A DNA stretch of 64,000 bases from Pyrenochaeta sp. MPI-SDFR-AT-0127 (Eukaryota; Ascomycota; Dothideomycetes; Pleosporales; Cucurbitariaceae), in contig JAGTJM010000066.1 of NCBI GenBank assembly GCA_020747015.1, positions 62,001 to 126,000 of the forward strand. The letters are read 5' to 3'. The notes beneath the pieces were generated by a model. It had not been told where the DNA came from. It did not search any database and saw nothing but the letters and a program-made list of their open reading frames with translations. The position numbers and the translations under genes were made by a program. How positions within the stretch are numbered: the stretch's first letter is position 1; every line of letters starts with the position of its first letter. Shown in pieces: positions 1 through 11,801 of the stretch.

Positions 1-1273
1 CCTTGGGGGCTGTGGGTGGCATGACATCTGTAGGTGGAGTCTTCCGTTTCTTCGACGAAGTTGATTCAGTATCCGAGCCATTACCGCCAGCACCAGGGGT
101 GGCAGACGAAACAGGCTTTGCTGCAACTGTCATGGATGATGTGTCATTGGAGGTAGTAGCCGATATCTCGACTGGCACAGAATTCTCAGTTTCATTTTTG
201 GGTGGTGATGCAGGTTGCTCAGCCGCCTTTGCTTCCTCCTTTGCTTGCTGTTCCCTTTCCAGCTTCTCCTTTGCCTTCTCTGCTTCATATGCCTTGATCA
301 ACTTTATCATATCATCATCCGCAACAAGATCATCCATAAGAACATCCTCCGTCGCACAATTTGGACAAATCAAGTCCCCATCAGCAAGCGCGTTGTCGAT
401 GCACTCATGGCAATACGTCTTGCCACAGCACGGTGTCTTCACGGGGTTTACAAACATGCGCTTATCGAGCGGACACTCCAGACCACGCTCCCGCACTTCC
501 TTACTTGCAGCATCAGCGCTCGCAGCCTGTGCCTTTGATGCATTTGCCTTCTCTTGAAACTTCTCCCAAGTTCGATTGTCCGTCATGACCTGCACGTATT
601 CTCCGTCGGCATTCATCATGACGCCTCGAGCATCCTCCTCGTCCAACGGTTTCTCAACTTTCTTGAGGAAAGACTGTGGTATGCCGGTTGTGCGTTTGGC
701 GCGAACGGTGGGCTTGAAGTCAGGGTCGTTGTTGGTAGGGCACGCCTGGATCCAGTGGCCCTTTTGGTGGCAGCGGTAACAAACGTAGCCCGGTGGAGGC
801 TCGTGGGTAGGAACATTGACTGGTTTTTTCTTATGGAAAACTGGCTTCGCGTGTGACAGCGTTTCTTTCTGCGCATCCCAAACCTGCGCCGACTCGGCTA
901 AGAAAGCGGCTTCGGCATCTGCTTCATTCAGTGCACCGCTTGCAAGGGGGACTGTAGGCTTGTGATCTTTCTTGATTGCTCGTACAGGAGCTTTGCCAGA
1001 GATGTATCTAGCGGCACGGCCATGGCCACGTGCAGCGGGTCGCCGGACTGCAATGACTGTGCTGGACCGCGAGATAGTGGTGGTGTCGTCGTCGTACTCG
1101 GCTTTGGGGTCGTCCTCTGGGTAGAGGTGGAGGTCGAAGTCGGTGCCGTCGCCGAGACCAGAAGCTATAATTATCTCGCGCTTCAATTCAAAGACTGTAA
1201 TGTCGGTGCCATCGAAGACGATGCGCTCTGGCTCTCGCGAGTTCTTGAACTTATAAAACACCGAAGACGACAT
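1..1273 (-). CDS. MPE1: Mpe1-like cleavage/polyadenylation factor subunit (3' end outside window)
   Basis: A single open frame runs from the ATG at 1273 off the left edge, giving about 424 residues without an intron. It opens with MSSSVFYKFKNSREPERIVF, the start of a DWNN (ubiquitin-like) domain covering roughly residues 1-75. A CCHC zinc knuckle follows (C165, C168, H173, C178; CYRCHQKGHWIQAC), then a RING/U-box-like Cys-rich module around residues 267-306 with PCCGKTYCHEC and CPNC. This order is diagnostic of Mpe1 (RBBP6 in animals), a subunit of the nuclear cleavage and polyadenylation factor that acts in pre-mRNA 3'-end processing. After the RING comes a Lys/Glu/Ala-rich, low-complexity tail that is cut by the window edge. 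The start agrees with the DWNN N-terminus. The identification is firm; only the C-terminus is missing. Confidence 0.93.
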   Translation of the reverse strand, partial: MSSSVFYKFKNSREPERIVFDGTDITVFELKREIIIASGLGDGTDFDLHLYPEDDPKAEYDDDTTTISRSSTVIAVRRPAARGHGRAARYISGKAPVRAIKKDHKPTVPLASGALNEADAEAAFLAESAQVWDAQKETLSHAKPVFHKKKPVNVPTHEPPPGYVCYRCHQKGHWIQACPTNNDPDFKPTVRAKRTTGIPQSFLKKVEKPLDEEDARGVMMNADGEYVQVMTDNRTWEKFQEKANASKAQAASADAASKEVRERGLECPLDKRMFVNPVKTPCCGKTYCHECIDNALADGDLICPNCATEDVLMDDLVADDDMIKLIKAYEAEKAKEKLEREQQAKEEAKAAEQPASPPKNETENSVPVEISATTSNDTSSMTVAAKPVSSATPGAGGNGSDTESTSSKKRKTPPTDVMPPTAPK

Positions 1274-1927
1274 TGTAAGGTGAGTAAAGGGGAGAGAAAG
1301 TGCAAGGGCAACAACTTTATTGCTCGATGGTTCTATATAACTGTAGGCGGCGACCAGCGTCGCTCCTTACCAGGGACACGGGAAGTGGCAGCAAGTGTCG
1401 CTCCTTCTGAAGTAGATACGTAGTAAAGAGTGTACCGTGTGTGTAGTGTACTGCATGTGCAGCGTGTGCGTGTGGCTCAAAGTGTGGGGTGGTTGTGACG
1501 TGTTGGAGGGAGGGTGAGAGTCAAAGGAGAGGATAGCGGAGAGGATAGCGGAGAGGCGGCGTTGGCAAAGTCAGCTGGGCCGCCAAGACAGGCGCACGGG
1601 CCAACCAAAGACCAACTCATGCAAACCATGGATCGCAGGTATTCCTGGCTGAATTCGGCACTCTACATGCGTCTCGTCCGGAAAGGAAGACTGCACGTGG
1701 GCCCATCCAGCTCCGGTAGGCCCAACAAAACCGAACTCAATATGCAGCAAAGTGATACAACTGGGTGGACTGTCGTCTATGCAGTGAAGCAATCATCTAT
1801 TGTTGTACATAGATCCAAACACCGTCCCTTTGGGTATTGATATATGCTACCCAATGACGGGGGTAGACTGGAAGCTTTCGCGAGACCTCCAAAAGTAATC
1901 CAGATGATGCAATGTCCTCCAACTATT
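1274..1927. other. Intergenic, MPE1 upstream / NMA111 downstream
   Basis: This stretch holds the 5' flank of MPE1 and the 3' flank of NMA111. A short tandem repeat of GGAGAGGATAGC type lies near 1525-1555. I see no credible gene in either strand. Confidence 0.6.
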
Positions 1928-4900
1928 CTAAGCCTCCTCATCAGCGCCACCCTCCACCTCAAGCTCGCTCGTTCCCATCTCCTCTCTTGCCCCACCATCT
2001 TCGCACTCATGGATCGTCTTCCTCCAGCCCAACGGCTCGGAAGGATCTTTGTGGTACTCAATCGTCGGAAAATAATGTTCGTTTTTCTTCATCGTAGCCA
2101 CCCATGGTACATTGTCAAAGGTAATGACTTTGAGTCGGAAATACTCATTGTCGCCAATCTTCTTCACTTCATGAAGGAAGGTATCGAGGTCGGGCGTCGG
2201 AACGTTGTTTACGTGGGTGACAAAGTTGGTAGGTGCGAGCTGTAGTTGTGTTAGCCTTGAAATGCTTCAATGGTGTATGTGCAAAAAATCAATCGACTCC
2301 TTTGCCAAGAAGACAAAATCATGATATATAGCACATCACTTACCCCGTACATATATGCCGGTGAGCCACGGGCACGTGATGAAATGTAAACATCCGAATG
2401 AATCTTGCTGATCTGCTGACGAACAGCCTGGTGTGGGCGGTGGAAGGTGGCACCACAAAAGCTGACCATGCGAGCAGTTTCTAGGTCTTCCGTAGCAACG
2501 GTGGATACCTTGATTGTCTTCTCTTCTCGCTTCCGCACAACTACCGCGTCAAGGAAATCATTGCTATACATAACATCCAGATCAGGCGAGCGAGTGACGA
2601 GCTTGCCGTTGAGCGTTAGTAATACGTCGCCTTCATTCAGGCCGTCGCCATGGCCCGAGTCAACCTTGCGTACCATGAACAGCTGATGACGCTCTGGGTC
2701 TGCCTGTTCTGTCTTCTCTATCCACTCTTCAGATACACCCATGACGCGAGCCTGGCTCATTTGGACGGTCTGAAACTCCACGTTAAGTATCCTTAACTTG
2801 GGAGATTTCCCGCTCCTAATTTCGTTCAGCACTGGCAGCAGGTTTGGCGTGGCTAGTCCGAGGTGGTATTCGACGTCTTTTCCACTGTGCGACGTACGCT
2901 CCCCAAGGTACGAAAGCCATAGAGCCTGTACAGTCCCATCCTCTGCGACTAGTACTCCAGAGCCGCTGTGTGAGGCTTGATTTGTGTCAACAGTAATAGC
3001 ATCAAAGTTGGTTGCTCGATATCGGGGTGTGATAGCACTAGCTGGAATAGCAACCGTGGTGATGTCTGTGACAACTGTCTTTGCCACGACAGGCCGAAAG
3101 TTCTGGTTAAGGCCAAAGAAAATGGTCTCATCGCCCTTCTTAATGTATTCTGTAGCGAACTTGGGCGTCTTTACAGACGCGTTAACAAGCGACGGATCAT
3201 ATTTGACGATGGCATAGTTCTGCAGTGGATGCATGAAAACGACTTTAGCATCAACGAAGATACTGTCAGCAATGATCAATGAGATATCGCAGAGATCATA
3301 AGGCAAAATCGCTCTTGACACAAGGACAAGACCTTGTTCAGCATCAACAACCAGACCGTAGCCTTGTTTGTTCATCTTGGGAAAGCCATCAAGCTTGATA
3401 GGCATAGAGACGTGCACCCGTACAAAACTGCGGACGATATCAACAGCTTCTGGATAGTTGGAGCTCATCTTGATGAAGTTCGCACGACGCGGGATTGGAA
3501 GCACAGCTGGGATAGGATCGGCAAGCGGTTTGAAGTCCCACAAGCCTGTCGTGTCATTGCGAGTCGCTATCCTTATCTTTGCATGCCAATGCCTATCAAC
3601 TGCAGTGATACTGGTATTCGCAGTGTGCAAGTCGCGGAGATGCTTGTAGACTATGACCACACGTTTTCTGTCGGGTATCTTCCTCATGACTTCAATAAAC
3701 GCGTCAAGGTTGGGTGTCGGGAGATTATCAACCTCCTGAATCAACCAGCCTGAGGCATAACCGTCGGCGAATCGAAAGGACCCAGCTGCCTCGCACACAT
3801 AGACTCCTGAGTTCTTCAAGGAGATGGCATATAAGCGGGCCTGTTGATAGGACAGATCGTGAAATGAGGCCCCCGCGACGGAGACGAACTTATCAGGGGT
3901 GATGTCGTGGAGATTACCAACGTCCAGCTCCACATCCATATTCTCTCCAGCGCGTTGAATGGTAACAGAGACAGTCTTGCCGACATGGTCGTCCAATATC
4001 GAGTCTAGGCGGACAAACTGTGTGATAAGCTCCCCATTGACCCGTATCAGCAGATCTCCTTCTTCAACCTTTGATGATGCTGGTCCCTGCGGGAGGACAA
4101 CTTCAGCGACCAACATTCCGGTTTCCTTAGGGAATTGGGTTCGAATGGCTTTCTCCAGGTCAGGAGAGAGACCTAATCTTCGACACTCATCGAAAGGCTT
4201 TAGTATCCATTGTGTTTGAATTGTACCTGCAATGTTATTAACATGAAGATTCTCAGAAATGTAGAACCAGGTGATAGAATCATGAAATACTTCGCTTCGC
4301 TTTCCAATTGTGATTCTTGCAATTGCAAAGCTGCGCAAAGTACGTCAAAATCCTCTCATATGGCAGCCCTACATACCTCTTGAGACTTCCTGGCCTTGGC
4401 GGATGAGCTCCAGTGCTCGCAATGGTCGATCCAAAGGCAGGAAGTAATCAGTTGCAGCGCCATCTGCTCGACCGCCAGCTTGCAAAGCGACCGCAAAACC
4501 ATCTCTATTAACCACTGGACTGCCAGAACTGCCTCCGCTGGCAGCAGCTGCGGCCTGAATGTAATTGGTGTTGAAGTCCGAGTAGCCCTCACCATACTCG
4601 GGTGCGTTACGATCCAGTCTGCTGATCACTCCCGACAGAATGCTCAGCTTTTCGCCCGCGTCGTTTCCGACTACACGAATTTCTACACCGACCTTTGCGA
4701 AATCCGGACGCAATTGAAGGGCCGTGACAGGCATGTATTTGATGGCTTTCGGGTCGAATCGTAGTATACCGAAGTCGTGTACGGGGTCTCGATAGACAGG
4801 ATAAACGTCGCACTCTTCGTGATTATCAAAGATACAATAACCGATAAATGGACCAGCTCCTACGACGTGCTATTACAAATTAGCCTTTGGCCTTCGTCAA

Positions 4901-5383
4901 GCAGTGCCTAGACCACCTGGATGCATTCAAAGGGGAGGTCCCCCAAGGCTTTTTAGCGATGAAACTACCCCTTTGCAGCCGTCCAGGCCACAATGTACGT
5001 ACTCTGTTGGTAAGAATATAGCCCTTCTCAGCATCTACAACAAATCCTGTAGCCTCGCTCGAAATAGCGGGATCTGTGTCAAACGAGCACGTCTGGCAAA
5101 AGTGTATCGAAACCACGCTCTTGACCACGCTTTCTATCGTTTTTTGCCACTCAGCAGTATCTTGCCCCGAGACAGCAATATGCGCCGCGACGGGCAGCTC
5201 TGGTAGCTCGTCGAGGACGCTGTAATCGCTGCGCGCATCCTCTTCCATAATTTCTGGCTCTGGCGACTTTGGTAGGCCGTTTCGGGCGTGGATATCGGAT
5301 TCGGGCTTGATTTGCTTCAAGGGACGGTCGGTTGACGGCGAGGTAGGCGGTTGCTTGCGCTTGGTTGTGCCATTCTGTTCCAT
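1928..5383 (-). CDS. NMA111: Nma111-type HtrA serine protease (pro-apoptotic)
   Basis: Spliced from four exons: 5003-5383, 4377-4869, 2344-4226 and 1928-2239. All introns are GT-AG and the frame closes at 1022 aa, normal for this family (about 1000). The N-terminus is basic with a KRK stretch, compatible with nuclear import. The first trypsin-like domain carries the complete HtrA triad: His128 in TNRHVVGAG, Asp159 in DPVHDFGIL and Ser242 in [12 protein letters not shown]-like domains follow. A second protease-like repeat in the C-terminal half is degenerate: its His position reads VSRAILPYD. The C-terminal part ([12 protein letters not shown], then KTIHE) is typical of Nma111. Yeast Nma111 is a nuclear HtrA2/Omi relative linked to apoptosis and lipid homeostasis. 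The start at 5383 matches the family, but an in-frame ATG at 5584 would add a presequence-like 67-residue leader (see findings). Confidence 0.95.
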
Positions 5384-6376
5384 CTGCGGGAAGGGAGGGG
5401 GAGGATTCACTACGGTGTGAAGTCGCGTGCAGTTGAAAGCGCTCAGACTGGGCAATATCGATGTGGAAGGACGAAGGGGCCGTCGGGGGAAGGATGGTGG
5501 AGGAGGCGTGGACGCGAGCGCGGGTATCGTAGAGAAACTTCTTTTGCAGGCGGCGGCAAGAGAGCGTCGGCCAAGTAAGGGCATCAAGCCTTGCAGTACA
5601 GAAGGCAACAACGGCAAATCGACAAAGCTGACGGTGATGCTGCTTCTGCTACTCCACAATGTTGTACACGCACAACGAGACGGCAACTCACGGAAAGGGC
5701 AATGGCTGCTCGAGAAGAGGTGAAAGTGTTCCTGAGTAGCCCTGCAGCACAGTTCGCGCCGCGGCCACGACCCCGGTCAATCCTCCGCGGCACATGGCGC
5801 GAACTATCGGTGCTCCTGCTCGAGAGATTCCTGTTCGCATTTTGTGGCCGTCAAGAGAGCCAGTGTCCCTTGCGTCACCTTATGTACTCCCAGCCCTGCG
5901 CTCACAAAGCTGCATCAAGCAATGTAGCGTCGGCCCTGCAAATGTTACACTCTCTCAATATCGCCGTGTTGCCTTGGCCTTTGGGTCACGTGGCGCTACA
6001 ACCTCAGGGTTCACTATGCAGGCCTTTTAGAATGTGCTTGGATATAGTCTCGTGATACGTCAAGAAACGTAAGACGCATGATAGTCAATCGATTCCACAT
6101 TGTTGCTCAATGTTCGACAGTGTGTCGCCAAAGTAGTTTCCAGTCCTCGATGTGCATTTCCATAAGAGCAATTGCCCCGGCCTCTGCCTTAGCATTATTT
6201 GATGGCCACCGGATAGAAAGAAGCAGCCAACATAAGACCCTCATGATCGATATACTCCGATTACAAGACCGCCGCAGGATGCCCTGTCTGTCCACTTGTT
6301 GGTTGGCGTAAACGTCGTGGCAAGCAAAGACCCATTCAAATCCTTGCGTCATCCCTAAACATCCTCAAACCATGGC
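5384..6376. other. Intergenic / possible extended leader of NMA111
   Basis: 5384-5584 is open in the NMA111 frame and could encode an alternative N-terminus. A TCACGTGG box lies at 5986-5993. Otherwise I see only the 5' flank of NMA111 and the 3' flank of the next gene. Confidence 0.55.
5986..5993. promoter_or_regulatory. TCACGTGG E-box-like site
   Basis: A palindromic CACGTG core with flanking T and G, the type bound by Cbf1/USF-class bHLH factors. It lies about 400 bp above the upstream ATG of NMA111 and about 600 bp above the main ATG. Function is inferred from sequence alone. Confidence 0.35.
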
Positions 6377-6928
6377 CTACTCCTCGAAATTCTCTTCCTT
6401 GACCTGTTCCTTGACTTCATCCTCCTCGAAAGTATCGCATTTCTTCTTTCCGGTGCCAGTCTTCTTCATAGGAGAGCCGTCAGTATCGCCACTGGCCTCA
6501 CCCTCATTTTGAACTTTGGCTTTCCGCTTGCGAGGCGTTTTCAGCTTCTCGGGACTGGTAGTGGCTTCACCCTCGACAGCCGTCGCAATGGGCTGACCAG
6601 CCTTAATTTTCTGGATGTCTGTCTTGTGCTTCTCTTTAAGGCGCCAGAGGAGCTTCTTACAGGAGATGATGGAGCGGCCTGCAGGGATGGGAGCATGCTG
6701 TCCAATGTATCAGCCTCTGAGCAGATGTCCTGAGTGTGAAAGGACCGTACGGCAATTTTGCTCTCGACCTTACCCTCGTTCTCGCAAAGTACAATCAAGT
6801 ACGCAATCTATGGTTTTATGAGCATACTGATGTACAAGTGCGACGATGATACTCACCTTCTCGGCATCGGACCAGGTTGCACCGCTGGCGCCGGTTTTGT
6901 TGGGTGTATTCTGTTCGACGTCGGACAT
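6377..6928 (-). CDS. Small SANT/Myb-like nuclear protein, hypothetical
   Basis: Three exons (6857-6928, 6751-6807, 6377-6697), separated by introns of 49 and 53 bp, give 149 aa in frame. The N-terminal half contains ATWSDAEK followed by AYLIVLCENEG and then GRSIISCKKLLWRLKEKHK, which reads as a SANT/Myb-like helix-turn-helix fold. The C-terminal half is low complexity: a basic TPRKRKAK patch that could be a nuclear signal, Ser/Thr-rich linkers and an acidic EEDEV...EENFEE tail. Small proteins of this layout are common in Dothideomycetes and have no assigned function. A chromatin or DNA-binding role is inference. The start MSDVEQ was preferred over upstream ATGs because it directly precedes the conserved block and the first donor is GTGAGT. 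Confidence 0.75.
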
Positions 6929-8285
6929 GTTGATAGGTTTGGACGTTGTGACGGCGTGAGAGAAGAGCAAGTCGTTCGGCACTTTGCTGTTTTGTAGTAT
7001 CAAATTATGTTGACTTTGGAGAGTGTGAAGGTGTGAGAAATTGTAGTATGAGAAAGAAATGGAAGGAGAGTGAGGTTGTTGACCATGGAACAAGGACAGA
7101 ATAATATCTCAAAGTCACCTTCACCTTGACATGTTGACGCCATGCTTCCTATTCATTGTAGCCAGTTGTGAGGTGAAGGGGAATACCATAGAGACTTATA
7201 GCAACATGCTAGCATAAGATTACTTCGTGATGGCTAACTAAATCACAGGTGTACGGTTCTGCTCAACACGCTAGACGCTGAAGTGCGTCCTTGTTGTTTT
7301 GGGAAAGGATTCATGAGCAAGGGTAGGAATTAACCTCTTGATTGATAACACACTGAATATGAGGCATGGTGCTGCCTCAACGTACGACTAAATAATGGCA
7401 AGCCGCACCATCTACTGATACATTCCCGAGTCACATTAAACCTATACCATATGCACGTAAAGTGAAAACAGTCCTTACTTCACCCGTACCGCTAGGACTA
7501 GAATACAAGTAATATTGTTTTCATTCATGTTACTATACATTTCAAGACTTATTGACGAGTTTCGACTCCCCCTGTTGTTCTGCCGATCTGCTCGCATGTT
7601 TCTTTGGCGCCATCAACTTTATTTTGTTTGTACTGTTGTCCTCAAAAGGAATGAAAATTGAGAAATACATGCCTGTGAGGGGCAAGGGCATGCTAAGACG
7701 ATAATGGTGAGCATAAATGTGCGGGTATGATGACTATACAAAATGAGCTTTCTCTTCCTTTAGACGACAGTGCTGTACGAGATCACGCGTGCATCTGTAC
7801 TCGAAGGGAGAATGTCATATAATTCTCTGCATAGCCAAACACCTACACGCCAGATTGACCAGGTCATCTGTGTTCAGAGCTGACACCATCCACTATACTG
7901 TAAGTCTTAGACCAGTAGTGAACCTCCGTGTCCTGTAATAATGATAGAAAGTTATCTAAGATACAGCATAACCTTTCATCCATCAAATTCTAAGCGTTGA
8001 AAACCTTTGGCGGTGCCAATGTTCTTGAATTCTAGCACATACACCACTTCCGAGCATATTAATCGGCACAACGATGTCCGTCTATCCATGGAGCAAAGCT
8101 ATGACCTGTGCCCCGAAATCACAACACTCAGCGTCATCCTCTGCCGTCAATTTGTCACTACTTACCGTATCCAGTATTAGGCTTTTCAAAAGCTGCTGAT
8201 GAACCTTGCTGACGCTGGTCAATGAGGCGTCTTACATACGCACTACTCAACCTCGTCCTTTCGCCCCAGCAGTCAACCAACTTGT
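6929..8285. other. Intergenic, AT-rich, no gene seen
   Basis: About 1.36 kb between the SANT-like gene and the P450 3' end. All frames are broken by stops. No tRNA-like or transposon-like structure is apparent by eye. Confidence 0.6.
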
Positions 8286-10099
8286 TCATTGTTGGACAGG
8301 TTTCAGCTTAACCATCAAGCTTGGCTTCTCCCAAAGTGTATAGAGCTTCTGATGCTTCATCCAGTCATTTGTCTTGTCCACGAGTTCGAGATCAAAGTTA
8401 AAGAGAACTTTAGCAAGGATAAGGCGCATTTCCGCGTAGGCAAGGCTATAAACATTCACGTCAGCTTCTTAGCAATTGGTCAACAACACTTTGGCTTACT
8501 TCTTGCCCAAGCAATTCCTTGGTCCGAACGAAAATGGGCTGAAGCTTTCCCGATTGTCGTTTTCGTACCGCACATCGCCCAGCCATCGCTCTGGTACATA
8601 GTCTTCAGCATCCTTGTAGTTGCGGCTAGAGTGATTCATAGCATGTTGCGAAACATAAACTGCTGTTCCTTCAGGGATATAGTGGCCTGATATATTGTCT
8701 CCACCAGATGGCACGACCCGAGGAAAACCTGTTGGCACAGGGGGGTAATGCCGGAGCCCTTCTTGTAGGCAAGCAATCATGTAATCCATTTTATTCACCT
8801 CCTCGACGGTGATATCATCTGAAGAGTTGAACTTGCTGCGAATTTCGTGGACTAACTTAGCATAAGCGTTTGGGTTCTTAAGGAGTAGGTACGTTGAGCC
8901 AGAGAGTGCGGTTGCGGTAGTTTCCGAGCCAGCAGCGAGAAAGGTGATAGCATTCGAGTCCATTTCTGCCCTGGTCAGCGCCTTAGATTCCTGCTCTTGG
9001 TTCTTGATAATGAAGGAAAAGAAGTCTGGTCGATCTTCCGACCCTTTTTCCAGCCTTTTCTCCACCTTATCATGCGCCAAGTTGAAAAATTCGATACGCG
9101 CACGCATGGAAGCTTGCGTGTCTTTAAAGTAATTTTTGACCTTATCGTAGTAGTCAAATAAAGGATATTTATTCCGCGTGGCTGTAAGTCCGATGGCTTT
9201 GACCGTTGCAAAGACGAGGCTGACCCACTTGTGATACTGATTGTCACGGAGGCAGTACAATGGCTCCCCAAAAGTTAAATCGGTGATGATATCAAAGGTT
9301 GTGTAGTTGTACCAGCGCATAATATCCACATCGATGCCCATTTGAGCATTTTCGCCTAGCCGATGTACGAGTAGGTCTACATAGCTTTGAATAAGCGTTT
9401 CTTGTTGCCTCAGTGCCTTGTCGCTGAAAGCGTGAGACAGATTCCGACGCATTCGGGAGTGATCCTCTTCGTTTGCTGTGATAATTGACCAGACTTTGTT
9501 AATTGGTGTAGGACTGCTTGTGTCAGTGAATTCATGCATAGATATCAAGTGGGTAACTCACAACCAACTTCGGTCCTTGAGATAGGCGCCAGTGTTCTTG
9601 TACTTGCCGGTCCGGAATCCATAAATCTCTGGCCAAGCTGTCTCCCCAGATATGAAGGAAACCTCATTTGGTGCCAGTCGGACAGCATTTCCGTACTTAT
9701 CGTGTTGCTCTTTGATCCAGGAAATGATATTGCCGTTGCGCATACGAACGGCGTATGGAATTCCACATGCTCGGGCGAAGAGCGGACCGGGAATGTGCTT
9801 CAAAGGGTGGAAGAACACGCTGTATATGAGTGTATAGAGACCATAAAGCGCTGCCTGGAGAGAGTTAGCGCCTTAAAGGAATATCGCGCACAACAGAATT
9901 GGTTTCTGTTACAAGCTGACTATATTAACGCGCACCAGAGGCTGAACACTCGTTCCCTTAACTACATATGCACCCATACTTGAACTTGAATGCTCCAATA
10001 TAAACTTACAATAGCAGAACAGTACCCTAAAGACAGTGTGAATCCCCCAACGCGAAAGAGCCCAAAATCCTCGTGTATGATACTCGTAGAAGTCGACAT
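8286..10099 (-). CDS. Cytochrome P450 monooxygenase (isotrichodermin C-15 hydroxylase-like group)
   Basis: Four exons (10010-10099, 9562-9854, 8500-9513, 8286-8445) splice in frame to 518 aa, a normal microsomal P450 length. The N-terminus has hydrophobic segments suited to ER anchoring, followed by the proline-rich hinge HPLKHIPGP. Diagnostic motifs are complete: I-helix AGSETT at 322-327, ExxR (E379-R382, EGLR), PERW, and the heme loop FSFGPRNCLGK with Cys462 as thiolate ligand. General resemblance is to the fungal group containing isotrichodermin C-15 hydroxylase and other secondary-metabolism hydroxylases. The substrate cannot be read from the sequence. It uses molecular oxygen and a P450 reductase at the ER. 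No backbone synthase gene (PKS, NRPS, terpene cyclase) lies in the window, so a pathway assignment is not supported; a Zn2Cys6 regulator sits 2.5 kb away. Confidence 0.93.
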
Positions 10100-11478
10100 G
10101 GTATGTTATGAATGTACACACAACCCCAATAACAACGAAAACTTATACTAAGTTTACTCTGCAATCAATGCCTCTTATACCTATGCCTTGCTGACCCCAC
10201 GGCCGCTTCGAAATGGCAAGGAGCTAGTTGTTTTCGAAGCTCTCCTATCGGAACTGTTGGATGCTCAAGGGTTGCGCTCTCTAGTGTCTAAAGTCAGTGA
10301 GCGATGATCATCCATCCAATGAAATCATCTTCAATCCCAAACATGGGTTAGCCGGCTTGATGCCGGCGCTCAGCATGATTAGGCATTGCTGCCCCTCATG
10401 TGGTGATGCAAGGAGTCGGCCGACATTTCCGCAGCACGTCTGGCCACTTTACATTGGCTGGCTAAGCCCTTACAAAGAGATGAGTGACTTCAAACTCTCT
10501 CTACAGGACTGCTATTTTAGGCAGGCAGTTGATAATCTTGGGTTTCAATCTAGGTGCTCGGATCCCGAACTAGAGCATCCTCGGCCGACAAATTATTGAT
10601 GCGCGCCAGCTCTTGATCAGATGCTACTAGGACTGCTCGCCACCAACATGAAAGCTCTTCGACATAGTGCCACATACTGAATTGAGAGAGATCATGCTGA
10701 CGGTATGGCCGAATGACTGTGCGCTTTTGCTGACGTGAGTCCATATTGTAGCGAATCGGGCAATATATGAGAATTGCTTGCCTAGGTAGATTCAACGATA
10801 GTAATCACATGGGCCCGTTCAGCTCTGTATTCCAATCCGTGTTGCATGATCGCTGTCTTAGGCTGTACGTCACCTTATAGTGTATGCGCCGAATCAGAAC
10901 CTTATTAGGCCGTGAAGATCAGAAAGCTTAGCGTTGTGCCGAAGCTCGAACTGCTGACGAGATAACTGCTAAAAGTGTTCAAGAGTGCCACGCATAATAG
11001 AAAGGCTTTACGCTTTAGCGATCTGTACGCTTGAAAGAGTACCCCTGCTCTCAATCTGAGAGTGAGATATCACTGCATGTCATGATCATTTGCGTCAACA
11101 ATCAAGATCGTGTATGAGAATGCATAGCGCCATGTGTCGTGAACTATAGCATTCTTCATCTTTCATGTTATGTCTGATATTGCTGCTTGTGCCAGGTTCG
11201 TAATATTGGTATCCTCCTTGCTGTGGGCCTCCCCGCCTGCCGTAACTAATATAGCAGCCACCCTTGACGCCTACCAACTTTTCGCATATTGCTAAGTCGG
11301 CGTGGCAGATGCAGCCGCCCTAGAGCTCCTTTGGCAGAAGAAAGCCTCATGTACTGAATATATTGTCGGTGGTGACCGTGTCGTTGCGTGCCGCTTTACT
11401 TGGTTCGCGATCGAGTGGATGAAGCTGGTGTCCTGGCCCCCTGTCAATCCACTTAAGCCTTCCCAAGCGCCACTGAAC
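10100..11478. other. Intergenic, no gene seen
   Basis: About 1.4 kb of P450 upstream sequence and downstream flank of the small membrane-protein gene. A GCCGGC-TTGAT-GCCGGC direct/inverted repeat occurs at 10351-10367. No sustained coding frame was recognised. Decayed repeat DNA is possible but not demonstrable by eye. Confidence 0.55.
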
Positions 11479-11801
11479 TCACCCATCCTGAGCAGTATTC
11501 CATGTCTTCACAAAAGCCCGTTGTTGCTTCTCTGCATACGCTTCGGCACTGACTTCTTTCACTCCAACCTTGGCACCATCCTTTGTAAAGACAACATTCT
11601 TCTTCTCCATTTTCTTCACGCCGCGCTCGGCGAGCTGGTTCGAGTATAGGAAGATCTATGTATGCAGACAAGTCAGTTGACTCGACATGCTCAGGAGAGT
11701 AGCTGATCATGAAAGCTTTGACGAACCTGATAACACACCCACGCCACACCTCCAACAACTGCGAAAAGGACCAGAAGTGGAAGTAGATTCAACGCGCCCA
11801 T
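11479..11801 (-). CDS. Small single-pass membrane protein, conserved fungal type
   Basis: Two exons (11727-11801, 11479-11655) with a 71-bp intron give 83 aa. Residues 4-24 form one hydrophobic segment (LNLLPLLVLFAVVGGVAWVC). A charged, probably helical part follows with ERGVKKMEKKNVVFTKDGAK and VGVKEVSAEAY, ending in WNTAQDG. The intron falls right after the membrane segment, and the join CYQ|IFLYSNQLAERG is typical of short uncharacterised fungal proteins with this architecture. The donor GTTCGT is non-consensus but the frame closes exactly. The small size means automated annotation could miss it. Function unknown; a role in an organelle membrane is only a guess. Confidence 0.72.

Noticed and set aside
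3..557. Long plus-strand open frame opposite MPE1
   Set aside because: Antisense to the clearly conserved RING/zinc-knuckle coding region; sequence has no domain.
10351..10367. GCCGGC-TTGAT-GCCGGC hairpin
   Set aside because: Short and isolated, no run of T or paired gene context; probably chance.
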